From Branchiostoma floridae (lineage: Eukaryota; Chordata; Leptocardii; Amphioxiformes; Branchiostomatidae): a stretch of DNA of 64,000 bases. The notes beneath the pieces are model-generated. The model made no database searches, was not told where the DNA came from, and worked only from the letters and a program-made list of their open reading frames with translations. The stretch is from assembly GCF_000003815.2 (NCBI RefSeq), contig NC_049996.1, forward strand, positions 18,198,018-18,262,017, given 5' to 3'. The position numbers and the translations under genes were made by a program. Of the stretch, positions 23,473 to 34,327 are shown one piece after another (position 1 is the stretch's first letter; every line of letters begins with the position of its first letter).

Positions 23473-26400
23473 ATGTGGGTCTTCAGAACTATAGGTATGG
23501 TCCTTAGCATTGTGTAAAAAAAGTATGCTTCTTAATTTTTACCTCTATGGATGAGAAATATTAGACGAAACCGAGAGTGAAGTGATCGACTTTTCCTACT
23601 GAGGTCATCTATATATGAGGGAGGGGGGCAATTCTAATGCAAATATATGTACTCAAGAAATACTCGAAACCTTCATATAGCCAATGCAGTATGTGTGACA
23701 TGACTTTTGGGATTTCCATATTAACGTTATTGTAAGAAACTGTAACTGCAAACACGTATAGTCGGTATACTGTGCTAGAAAAACATTATCAGATGTTGCA
23801 TAATCAGTATGTTACATAATCAGAAAAACAGAATGGCGAAAATGCGGACCTAGTCACAATTGTTTTGTTGACCTTAACACAACAAAAATTCTCAGGTGTG
23901 GCCACTAGGTATTGGCCCTTCCATCTCCAGGTGCTGAAAACTGTAAATTGATCTGTCCTTAATCACTTTCAATGTTTCACACCCTGCCCACAATTACAGC
24001 CAGGTGTCAATCACTTTCACTTTTATGCTTAACAATCAGGTGTCAATCACTTTCCATTTCATTCATTCATGCCTATACCCACAAGTAGAACCAGGTGTCA
24101 ATAATGAATCACTTTCACTTTTATGTCAAACAATAAGGTGTAAATCACTTTCAATTTCATTCATTCATGCCTATATAAACAAGTAGGACCAGGTGTCAAT
24201 CACTTTCACTTTTATGTCAAACAATAAGGTGTCAATCACTTTCCATTTCCTTCATTTATGCCTATATAAACAAGTAGAACCAGGTGTCAATCACCTTCCC
24301 TTTCATGCCCTGCCCTACAGGTGTGACCAGGTGTTCTGCAGGTGTGTCATCGTTGGCCAGGTGTCTGCACACCTGTCCAGTGCTGGAAGGTGTCACCAAA
24401 GCCAACCTGTCCAAGCTGCGCAAGAAAACCGGCTTCACATTCGTCAACTGTAGGAAGGCACTGGAGAAGTTTGAAAATGACTTAGAGCAGGTAATGTTGG
24501 GTAGCTTGTATGCAGGGCTGTCTCCAGCTTTAAATTTTTTCTGTCCCACTCATACTCAGTATGACTCATACTAGTCATAGTCTGGAGCCCATGTTGTTGA
24601 TTTTCATTGCTAAATCATTTTAAGCTTAGGAATACACATTTTTAAGCTGAGGAATACACATCAGTTTCATGTCATGACGCTCAGATTTGCGAGACGTATT
24701 GAATTCTCCTTTTTCTGTCCCAACAAGCAAATTTCCATCCCAAGACAGAAGGACAGGTCCTGGAGACAACTCTGCTTGCATGTGAAAATGTGTTTGCACG
24801 TAGTTGAATCCTGGTGAAAGTTTTGTGAAATAAAAAATGAGATTTTGTAAACCTGAGCCCAAAACACATGAAGGGTCATATGAATTGTGTGATATCTGTC
24901 TTGTAGGCAGAGAAGTGGCTGAAGGAACAGGCACAGAAGGAGGGCTGGGCTAAAGCTACCAAACTACAGGACAGGCAGACTGCACAGGGGCTGGTGGGCG
25001 TGGCTCAGGAGGGCACCATGGCAACCATGGTGGAGGTAGGTCTCAGCATTTACAGGTGTGTTTTTAAAAGTTTGACCCCCCCCCACCCAAAAAAAATTGA
25101 ACTATTTGGGTGCCAGCATTTAATAGTTATTGATGGTTATTCTGTCCATGTTAAATCCTCAACACAAGCTTTTCATTTGACATAGATAAAAAAATCGTTT
25201 ACACCATGTTGGATTACAGCATGCATCTGTAAAACACAGGTAGATGCTACCGCTTTAATCCAGTTACCTGCCAAAGGATTCAAAATTAACAAAAATCATC
25301 AGTGAAAAGCCTCCATTTGTGATATTCCATTTGTATTGTCCTTGTCCTTGTCTCTATCAGCAGGGCTAACCCTTTGTAATAGTCACTGGCTTAAAAAAAA
25401 CACTCTCTATGGGATGAAAGCAGAGAGAGACTCAGAGAGATTTTACAGGGGGAGAAAAATCCTTATGGAGTATACAACTGTATATTAAGACCTAACTGAA
25501 TAACTTGTTGCCCCCCACCCCAGGTGAACTGTGAGACAGACTTCGTGGCCAGGAACCCCAAGTTCCGCCAGCTGGTCACGCAGGTTGCCATGGCAACACT
25601 CGGTGATGTCAAAGCTCACCCGCAGTGGACCCTGGGCTGGCTTAAGGTGATGAAAGACTAATGAACCAAATGTAAAAGCTATGAAAACTATTTTATGATT
25701 TTTTGCTTTATCTTTTGGTACTGCTTAGCCCTCATTACAGCAGTTATTAGCAGTGCCCATGGTGTCAGCAACAAGTGGCTTGTAGCCCAGTATAAAATAA
25801 CCAAAGGAAAATAAAGATTTAAATGACCAAACATAGTACATCTTCCTTTTTTCTTTCAATGAAAAACTATAACATTTTTGTTCTGAACTGTAAGATCAAC
25901 ATGACTCAATGTAATCTGTATCCCCTTTATCTGACCCTTGCCTCACCTCTCATGACCTCAATGAAAAGTGACCTGCAGGCTGATTTGACCTTCTCATGAA
26001 TAAATAAAAGTTCAAACAAGACAAACAAACAAAATGAAAGTTTGCACCGACAGTATCTAAGGCTAACATCACATTTCCAAACCGGGGCCTGGTCGGGCTG
26101 TTTGTCAAAATGAATAATAGAAATGTACAGGTAAATATATGCGCAAATGATGCCCACGACTATTCCATTTACGTTTTGTGTAGTTTGGTGTCTTTTTACA
26201 TCATACTGTTTGTTCTTGAAAGCTGGGCCATGGTTTGGAAATGTACTTAAGCCTAACAATGTTTCCCATGATGCTACAGGCCCTCCACACAGGCGAGGAG
26301 CTGAAGCAGCTGCAGATAGGAGACACGACCTTAGGTGACCTCACGGCCCTCACCATCGGCACTCTGGGAGAAAACATACAGATCCGCCGTGCCATGTACT

Positions 26401-26837
26401 ACTCTGTCCCCCCCATCCCCACCAAACACGTCGGGGTCTACGTCCACGCGCCCGTTGCCGGGACGACCGGCGGCCAATCGGGAAGCTGTGCTCTCGGGAA
26501 GTACGGCGCGCTCGTCGCCTTCCGACGGAAGAACACAGAGTTTCAGAACTTCAACGCCGCGGAGCTTGGCCGGCGGTTAGGACAGCACGTCGTCGGGATG
26601 AGCCCCCTGACTGTCGGAGAGATGCCGGAGGTTCGGGAGGAGGAAGGGGAGAAGAAGGATGGGGATAAGCAGGATGAGGAGGAGAGGAGTACAGACAGTG
26701 ATGAGGATGAGACACAGATGCTGCGGCAGACCTTCCTGCTGGACCCCACCATGACGGTGGGGGAGATGACCAGACAGCAGGGCATCGAGTTACTAGACTT
26801 TGTCAGGTTTGAGTGTGGAGAAGTGGAAGAGTCGTAA
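23473..26837 (+). CDS. TSFM: Elongation factor Ts, mitochondrial
   Basis: EF-Ts is the nucleotide exchange factor that recycles EF-Tu from GDP to GTP form during mitochondrial translation. Exons 23473-23494, 24321-24490, 24907-25035, 25524-25646 and 26280-26837 total 1,002 nt (333 residues; vertebrate TSFM is about 325). The tiny first exon encodes MWVFRTI and, with the Cys/Arg-rich start of exon 2, forms a plausible matrix-targeting leader. The N-terminal helical domain follows ([14 protein letters not shown], with NCRKALE), then the family signature [11 protein letters not shown] at the start of exon 4, and the core dimerisation-type domains in exon 5 ([11 protein letters not shown]). An acidic low-complexity insert ([16 protein letters not shown]) precedes the C-terminal [13 protein letters not shown]. 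Exon 1 ends in phase 1 and exon 2 supplies two bases, which fixes the start. It is divergent from the zinc-finger gene. The codon run from NCETDF makes the call very safe; the first exon is a little less certain. Confidence 0.95.
24001..24318 (+). repeat. Degenerate tandem repeat in TSFM intron 1, ending at the exon 2 acceptor
   Basis: Units of about 90-100 bp share AGGTGTCAATCACTTTC and CATGCCTATA blocks, starting near 24002, 24091, 24191 and 24281. The last unit passes without a break into the polypyrimidine tract and CTACAG acceptor of exon 2. Confidence 0.75.
24513..24774. mobile_element. hAT-like short element with 8-bp target duplication in TSFM intron 2
   Basis: Ends CAGGGCTGTCTCCAG and CTGGAGACAACTCTG. 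Flanks CTTGTATG and CTTGCATG agree in 7 of 8 bases, the duplication size usual for hAT transposons. A diverged relative of its middle lies at 11812-11990, and a lone left end at 52396. Confidence 0.7.
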
Positions 26838-27954
26838 GAGATTGGAAGATACACTAGGATGTACAGTTACCCCATCATCATCATCATCATTTATTTGTTT
26901 TACCAGAGTTACATCGCTCAGGCTTCAGCCTGTTTTTCAGGACTCCCTGGACACATATGGAAACAGACACCATACAATACTTGGGAACTCAGTTTATCGC
27001 CCATTCCTCGTTAAAGGGGCAAATTGCTGTCGCACATAAGCAGCGGGCCACAGTTTTCTTTAAAGACACAATGACTACGTATTTTGCCCTTTTCCGTTAC
27101 AAGTACATGATAGTAATATGCTAAGCAATGTTTTCCTACCATTGTTAGTTGCCTTTTGGTCGTCCCGGGTAAGGTTTTGCTTAGAAACACGCTAAAAACA
27201 CGTGTCGGAAATGCTATAAAGGTGAATATCGTGGCATTCTGATAATGAAAAGACGTTAGTTCTTTAAATTTTCAGTCATAATTTACATCAACCACTTAGG
27301 CCGGCTTGTCAGGTGTTGATGAACTTGTCCAGCAGACGACCTTTTTACGTCAGATGCCGTTTTATTCTTGTCGCCAACTTTTGTATAATTTACGTTACCG
27401 AACTTCTGTTGGGTGTAATTCGCTTACGAAAAGACATTTCCTGATAATTTTTTCACTGTTTTATCTGCTAAACAGTGGTGTTGCATAACAAACAAATGAC
27501 AGAACACATAAAACACGAATGTTGGAAACATGACTATAACCGCCAATCTCAGGCCGTTTGTCACTTTTTTGATATAATTTACGTTACCATAATAAGTCCC
27601 TTAGAATGTATAGAAAGATCATTACTTTTGTACTCATAGGAAAGAATGCTCCCAGATAAGTAATTGCCTGCAGAGTTAATCTTTCCAGAGCTGTTTGTTA
27701 AAATTTTATTTATCATTAAAAGCATAAATATAATTTACGTTACCATATAATTTACGTTACCATTTTTTTTCTTCAACATGTCATCGGATGTTCAGCAAGA
27801 GCACATCAACCAAAGACGTATTATCTGCTGTAATGTTACTGTAGGTGGGCTTGGCTTGCCATAGAGTCACAATGCAGTCTGTTTATATGTTCCTGTTTCA
27901 GTGAATCTTACGATGCTGGGACTTTTCATTTCTCATAGGAATGTAGAAATACGA

Positions 27955-28193
27955 GGGGCGAGTAAGAACAGAAAGAAACAACACCCCGACTCCCGGGATT
28001 CGAACCCGCGCCGAACCCGGGCAGCCGGATCACAAATCGAACGTGCAAGCCGTTCGGCCAAAAGGCTTAAGCCATTAGGCGTCTTCGGTTTAGCAGTCCT
28101 TGAACACCACTGTTACACTACTCCCCCTTTTCTTTTCAAGATTCGTCCTCGAATCTCCGAGATCGACATCCCTGTGTGTCCTTTATTGAATTT
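27955..28193 (-). mobile_element. Class II tRNA-derived SINE, copy 1
   Basis: On the minus strand an A box TGGCCGAACGG and B box GGTTCGAATCCC lie about 54 bases apart, as in Ser/Leu-type tRNAs with a long variable arm. A non-tRNA tail follows (GGGTGTTGTTTCTTTC). It shares nearly its whole length with the copies at 48497 and 48778. Confidence 0.8.
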
Positions 28194-28448
28194 CTGAAAA
28201 TTCACATTTGTTCTTTGGTACGTGCATATGTAAGGAGATTACACACTGCATTTTGAAACCAAAAATTTCCACAGAAAATATCCGAAACATTGCGGGCTTT
28301 TTAGAACGATCAAAACTCATTATCAATGTTAGAAGGAGCCATCCCCCTTACAGTCTGTACTTATTCCCTCTGCTCTGGTATTTGTTTCGCTCCTTTTTAT
28401 TGGTCAATGCCTGCATATATCTTACTTTCTTGTGTGTATCGCTACTTT

Positions 28449-28560
28449 TGATTGGTCAAAATGAATCGACACCGGCACCGGTGTCGATTTGCATCAACGC
28501 TGGTGCCGGTGTCGATGCAAATCAACACCGGTGCCGGTGTCGATTCATTCTGACCAATCA
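28449..28560. repeat. Near-perfect 47-bp inverted repeat rich in CACCGGTGCCGGTG
   Basis: Arms 28449-28495 and 28513-28559 match at 45 of 47 bases and each ends in an ATTGGTCA motif (CCAAT box). The arm core GACACCGGCACCGGTGTCGA is itself palindromic. The outer sequence GGAGCG/CGCTCC extends the symmetry. Confidence 0.88.
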
Positions 28561-30018
28561 GAGGAGCGAAACGCACCTGCCTGGCCTGGATCTTTGTGTT
28601 ACGGCGTCATAACCAACGTGGAACGGGGACTTCTCATTGGTCCGCGGCGCCTGGCTATATGATAATGTTGTTTATAGCCTTGCTCATCAACAAAAGCCTT
28701 GTTATACACATATTACACAGTTCTTTCTGCCAGTATTATTTAACCACACGATATAAGGTGTATGGATGGACATTTTGTTAGGTAGCACATTCATTCTGTA
28801 TTGATGTGATATTGTGTTTGTTCCACGAACAAAAATTTTCCTGACATTAAAAAATGTTTTATAAGAAGTGCGATAACTGGTGTTTAGTTTGTTGTCTTTC
28901 CAATATCGAAAGCTTGTGCTAGAAAGGCCCAGTCCATCTGGTGCATGTTGCCATCGCATCATGTCGTGCTATTCCCAAAGACTTGATTAAAGGACGCGAG
29001 GACGAAGCGGTTCTGACCTAGAGCGTGTGATTGCGTGAATTCTTTGTTACTTAGCATGTATTTAAATAGACCCCGCCAAGATAGAGACCTTGCATATCTT
29101 GAGTGTCTTTCCGCAGAGTCCGGGTGGGTACAGGACGAACAAGATTATACGGGTATTCCGGATAACAAAGATACACTTTTTTGCTACTCTGAGTTAGCAA
29201 CATGAAGATAAGAGGTCCAGCATTATAGACGAACATGACCTGATCAGTTCAAATAGAGCCAGTATGTACACTATTCGGCTTTCCTCCAAATGTTAGAGAT
29301 TCTGTAATTTACGTTACCACAGTTCATTGGCATTTACCTGTAGAATAGATATCGCCTGCTTCCAACCATTTTCATAAATATATTCTATCACTCTTATCCC
29401 ATCCTACAGGGTGAAAATTAAGGAGTATTAAACGGTTTGTCTTCATATCAGAAAAAAAAAATATCATTTATTTACTTTAATACAAATGTAGCAAACTTAA
29501 TAGCTAGTAATTTTGATGATTATTCCGAAACAAATGACACGGCGGTTAAATATTTCTCATTGGCGTGTAATTTGAAGGTTTTGGGTTGGAAAATTCGCTA
29601 ATTTGGCTGTTGTTAATCCACTATTACTTGCTGGAACATTTCTCTGTGTAGTAATATGCTCTTTATTACGAAATTGTAGGAAAGATGACATGGCCTACTA
29701 AAAATCAAATATCTCCAAAATTAAGCGTGTTAGCACCAGACAAAAATAGCAAAAGATAGTCGATATAAGTGGTAACAAGTTCATACCAGCAGGTAAGCGT
29801 TTTGGACAACTGTATTTTTTACAATTTTCTACCTCCAATTTTCCCAGTTAATGAGGAATGGGCGTTATATCACATTTGATTCTGTGGGATTTCTATGGAC
29901 ACACTGCAGCTGTCTATGATGATAAGTAACAGATATAGTTACTTTTGGATTTGCCAATCAGAATAAAAGTTACTGTGTTTTGGTCATAACCAGAAAACAG
30001 TCCATGCATGTATTACAG

Positions 30019-30074
30019 GCATTGAGCTGCTAGACTTTGTCAGATTCGAGTGTGGAGAAGTGGAGGAGTCGTAG
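30019..30074 (+). pseudogene. Duplicate of the TSFM C-terminal coding end, with acceptor-like AG
   Basis: About 3.2 kb past the TSFM stop codon, the sequence after TATTACAG encodes [17 protein letters not shown] and a TAG stop. This is residue-for-residue the TSFM C-terminus, with several silent differences. Homology continues into the 3'UTR (AGGATGTACAGTTA). It is either a decayed partial duplication or an alternative terminal exon. No matching donor is visible at the equivalent place in TSFM exon 5. Confidence 0.8.
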
Positions 30075-30376
30075 GTGAAACAGTAAGATGTTAGGATGTA
30101 CAGTTAACCTACGTGAAGTCGGATTTTTAGATAGCATCTTCTTAAGCACTCAAATTTGATGAGACTGTGCAAAAAACATCTTGCGTTTGATCCAGTTGTT
30201 TCTTGACATTATCATTATGTTTATATGACATTTCATTCTGTGGCATTACTAAGAACATACAGTCCAGTGTCACTGATGATGTCCAAAATCATAAACAGTT
30301 GCTTGAGTAACTGCTTTTTGGCGAAAGTTACTGTGTTTCAGTCGTAAACACACAACGGTCCATACATGTATTATAG

Positions 30377-30443
30377 GTACAATGTATCAAGTTGCTGGGC
30401 TTTGTCAAGTTTGATTACGAAGAAGTCATAGAACTGGGCTGAA
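30377..30443 (+). pseudogene. Third, degenerate copy of the TSFM terminal coding segment
   Basis: This follows the second copy by about 360 bases, and the flanks match as well (AAAGTTACTGTGTTT, then CATGTATTATAG). The coding part has drifted (TTGCTGGGCTTTGTCAAGTTTGA) and no longer reads in frame. The flank similarity shows the two downstream copies arose by tandem duplication of a unit of about 350 bp. Confidence 0.6.
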
Positions 30444-30957
30444 ACTAGGATGTATGGTTAGATCACAAAATGTGCAGTTTTAAAGATGAAACCCTCTGGA
30501 TAATACCAGATCTGATGTGTAAAGAAAAGAAGGAGTATAGCTTGTCGTACAGTACTGCAGCACAGCTTTTACAGTTTAATAACAAGAACAATTTATCAAC
30601 ATTTGTCAATATTAAATGTTCTGTTAGGGCTTATGGCTTGATTTTCGATTGATGGTAAATTCCTACCAGAACCGAGAGCATCACCACTGTGTTATTGAGT
30701 TGATACTACTTGACTGAGTGACACTTGTATGTACATGTTTAACAAGAAGCTAGGCAGAGATAATAAGTGTAATGAACAAGCATGTATCATAAACATACAT
30801 AAACCATGATATGTACATGAAATATTCAAAACCAATGTGTTTTTCTTCTTTGCATAGTTTCTTTTCTTATAACACACTCAGAACACAATGTGTATTTGGA
30901 AGCAGAGCCCAAGGACTGATGTAACGTCCTTGCAGAGCCCAACCCCCTTCTCGCACT

Positions 30958-31110
30958 ACCCTTTACCTCCCCAACCGAAGTCAGGTACCAATTTTTACAC
31001 CTGCCTAGTGTGAGGACAGTTTGTATCTTTGTGCCTTTCCTAAGTGCACAAGATCAATTGCATGCTGGGATTCGAACCCAGTACCCCTGGCTTTTGGACC
31101 AATACACTGG
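30958..31110 (-). mobile_element. Class I tRNA-derived SINE, decayed copy
   Basis: Minus strand GGGTTCGAATCCCAGC is followed by TTGTGCACTTAGGAAAGGCAC, the same tail arrangement as the copies at 40262 and 46509. Confidence 0.6.
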
Positions 31111-32198
31111 AGTTATTCAAACTTGTCAGATGTACAGGGAGATATTTATCATGTGTATTTTCTTCTTGTGCTTAGTTATACTCTAAAATAGTCAAGAATC
31201 AAATCAGTGCAACAGTAACCCATTATTATGACTTACTAAAAGATGTGAACTGAACTGAACTGAAAAGATGTGGTCACAGTAAAATCAGCATGTAATGAAG
31301 AGATGATAGGCTCTGATCTTTTTCTCCCATCTTTATTGACAACGGATACAGTCACAAATACAACATGTATTACATACATTACAGACATGTTTCTGAAATG
31401 GACCATGAGGTCTAACCTCGTATTGTGGACAAAGCTGTTCCTTGTCAAAGTTTGGTTGTACAGGAACCAAAGATTATTATTTAATAAATGCAATCATGTT
31501 GAGTTGGCATACAGTCTGTAGCTCTGAATCAATCCTTTTTTTCTGTTTACCAAAATTCAGAAGGGGGGGGGGGTGGCATGAATCATCTTAGTTCATTCAG
31601 ATCCTTGTAGTACCTTAAGTGGTATAGGGACTCCCAGTTACCAACTGATTGGAACCAGGAGCTTAACTGCAATGCTGACAGGGACATCCTTGAAAGTCCT
31701 TATTACTTACTTTGTATCAAACTTACAGTACTGCATTTAGCCCCATCGGGGCATGGACATGCAATAAACATTATTGTCATTGTCAATAAATGTACATGTA
31801 AGTTATTGGATGCTTGACAGCCTTTTACACGAGGGAATGCTGTACATATAATATTAACAAGTTACAGTGGAATGTCTACAATAAGTACTACAGTCCTGGG
31901 TTGTTCCTCAATACCATTGATTCTTACATGTACGTCCTCCACAAATGATTCTGTTTATAGGAACACTAGATTTTAAAGGAAATGGATTTGAGTGCTAAGT
32001 GCAGGACATGTTTATGCTTTTGTCTCACAAAGAAGCTCTTAATGCTGAAAGCTCCCACAAGCGGGAACTATCTACACGCAATGCAACTTAGTATTGTTAG
32101 GCTTTAAAAATATTTTTGTACCAATTCCATAGCTGAACTTTGAAGCAGTGGCTTATGTCAGATTGCACTTTAAAATGTGGCTAATACTAGCTATTGGC

Positions 32199-32495
32199 AA
32201 CATGTATTTCCACAAGTAATAGGAACAAAACAGTAAGGATTTATGAAGCCTACTCCAACCAACCACCCATCCCATATCCTCCTTTGCATTAAGTGAATTT
32301 TGGGGGAATACCGGGTAGATACTGGCCATTGCTCCAGTGTAATTTTGTCAAATGTATTTCCACAAGTAATAGGAACAGTAAGGATATATGAACTATACTC
32401 CGAGCACCCACCCATCCTATATCCTCGCTTCAATTATGTGACTGTATTTTAAGGGAATAGGCACTGGCCATTGCTCCAGTGTCATTTCTTTTCTT
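32199..32495 (+). repeat. Two-copy tandem duplication of about 150 bp
   Basis: Both units hold ATGTATTTCCACAAGTAATAGG and end ACTGGCCATTGCTCCAGTGT. No coding content. It lies in the gap between TSFM and GUK1. Confidence 0.8.
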
Positions 32496-33924
32496 TCAAA
32501 AGTTGGATCCATGGAATGCTTGAACAGGAACAGGAACACAATTGCTTGAGCCAGAAAGTATGCTGTGATGCCCGTGGACTATTGCAAAAGACATGATACG
32601 TTGCTATATAAAGTAAATTTGTTTCAAATACAGTAAAATAGTGGTCTTTTGATTGAAGTGTTCACATAGTGGATGACAAATTTAAAAGTGGCATGCGTAT
32701 CAGGGATCCAATCAAAATGCAAGAGTCATGCTTTCAGCAAATCAGCTTGGTCTGTCCATACCAAATAGCCAATCAGCACACTGATCAAGTTTACATTAAT
32801 TTCAAATTTGTGTTTGTAGCTACCAGATCTAGAGCAAGGTCCATGCTGTAAACTGACATATCTTTATTTGCTTGAAAAAAAAGTGAAAACAAGATTCAAG
32901 AAAAAATGTGTACCTTGTACTTTAAAGATAAAACAACATATTAAATAACAATGTGCCAATGCAGCACCTGTTCAGAACGTATTATAAGTACCATCTCAAT
33001 GTTCTTATGTTACAGTACATGGTCCCTACAACCTATAGTTGCACTTTAGTCGCTATGGTAAGGCCACAGAAACTCCATACCATGGATGACATCCTTAGCT
33101 AGTAGTATCCCATATTTGATTATACTGCTGCACGAGTCCCTGATACAGGGGGCTATATAAATATTTGTTTTCATCTCTCTATAGAAAAAAAAATCATCTG
33201 GCGTCTTTTTTATAGATCTTATCCAACTGGGTAAGAAACAGAAGTGCAAGTTGGAATGTTATCCAATAGTATGCTTATACTTATTGGCACATGTGTTTAT
33301 CCTATGTGAACTGAAAGTAGGTTTCAGAATCTGAATATTGTCTTCTTTGTCATCGCATGTTTGAATGATGGGCAATTTTGAAGCAAAACATCCATGATTG
33401 CAAAAGGAAATGGCATTAGTTCTAATTTAAAAAATGTCCACTAGTTAAGAGACGTTATTCGGTCACATAATTTATTTTTGTGCTACGTAAAGTTTCATCT
33501 GGATGTCTAACCATCATCGATGAAATGTCCACCAGATTTGGATTTTCAGAGGATGCCATCCATAAAATTAAATTTCTGAGGCCTGACTAATCATATCTAT
33601 AACTAACAGCCAGCCAGGATGGTTCCCACCCCAGACAGTGTGGCCAGGTGACAGCGGTGTCCATCTTCCATCTGTGAATAGTTTCATCAGGTTGGTGCGT
33701 CACTGAATAATGAGACTCTTTTTACACTACCATTGCTTTTAAATTATTCAATCCAGCGTTATGTATATATCACACTCCTTCACATTTGGGAGCACATTGT
33801 AATCAAATTAAGCAGTCTGTATGGCAGACTCTGTATATTGTAACTACTTTACGTTTGTGCCCGCATCTGAACTGTGAGCAGCGACACCTGTCCTGCAGTA
33901 CAATGTGAACCAGTCAGAATTGCC

Positions 33925-33956
33925 GTTAAGAAGGTGACAGACGGTCACCGAAACGT
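33925..33956 (+). other. Decayed hammerhead-like core
   Basis: GTTAAGA in place of CTGATGA, a strong stem GGTGAC/GTCACC, then GAAAC. It is inside the 33701-34308 inverted-repeat element. Confidence 0.3.
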
Positions 33957-34295
33957 TAGAGTGAATAAAGCAATGGTTTCTGAATGAAACCTCACCTGTG
34001 TTGGTAGAATCCATAGTTGAAAGGTTTAAATTTTGCTCCAACACAAAATAAGAAAAACTCATTATGAGCCCTCTCTGAATCGTGACGGTGGCAGGTTCCG
34101 TCTTCCCCCATCTATGATGGCAGGAAGCTGCTGCATCCTTTGACTTCTGGAACATCAGTGAAGCAAATCGTACATCTGAAGAAGGTTGACGTGCTTGACT
34201 GAAAATTTATGGTGAGTTTTTCTGATTTTGTGTTGCACGTTGGAACAAAATATAAACCTTTCAACTATAAAGAATGGTTGTGTAAAAAGAGTCTC

Positions 34296-34301
34296 TTTAT
34301 T
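34296..34301 (-). terminator. GUK1 polyadenylation signal AATAAA
   Basis: On the minus strand AATAAA lies 27 bases past the GUK1 stop codon (TAA at 34330-34328). It sits within the terminal arm of the 33701-34308 inverted-repeat element. No nearer canonical signal is present. Confidence 0.6.
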
Positions 34302-34327
34302 CAGCGATGTCTGTCCGCTGCCCGTAG

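Larger units (their letters stand above)
27384..29318 (+). repeat. Five dispersed copies of TAATTTACGTTACC
   Basis: The 14-base word occurs at about 27386, 27575, 27731, 27748 and 29305, all on the plus strand, with a weaker match near 27278. The third and fourth lie head to tail. The words may mark subterminal repeats of a larger decayed transposon; edges are not evident. Confidence 0.65.
33701..34308. mobile_element. Long inverted-repeat element whose end supplies the GUK1 poly(A) signal
   Basis: Outer arms CTGAATAATGAGACTC at 33703 and its inverse GAGTCTCTTTATTCAG at 34289-34304 match over about 33 bp. A second inverted pair of about 50 bp (GTTGAAAGGTTTA...) lies inside. It ends 20 bases below the GUK1 stop codon. 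Confidence 0.7.

Noticed and set aside
27901..28197. Conserved-looking 98-codon frame, also present at 48493-48903
   Set aside because: Its conservation comes from a tRNA-derived SINE lying in three places. It is antisense to the SINE and has no protein features.
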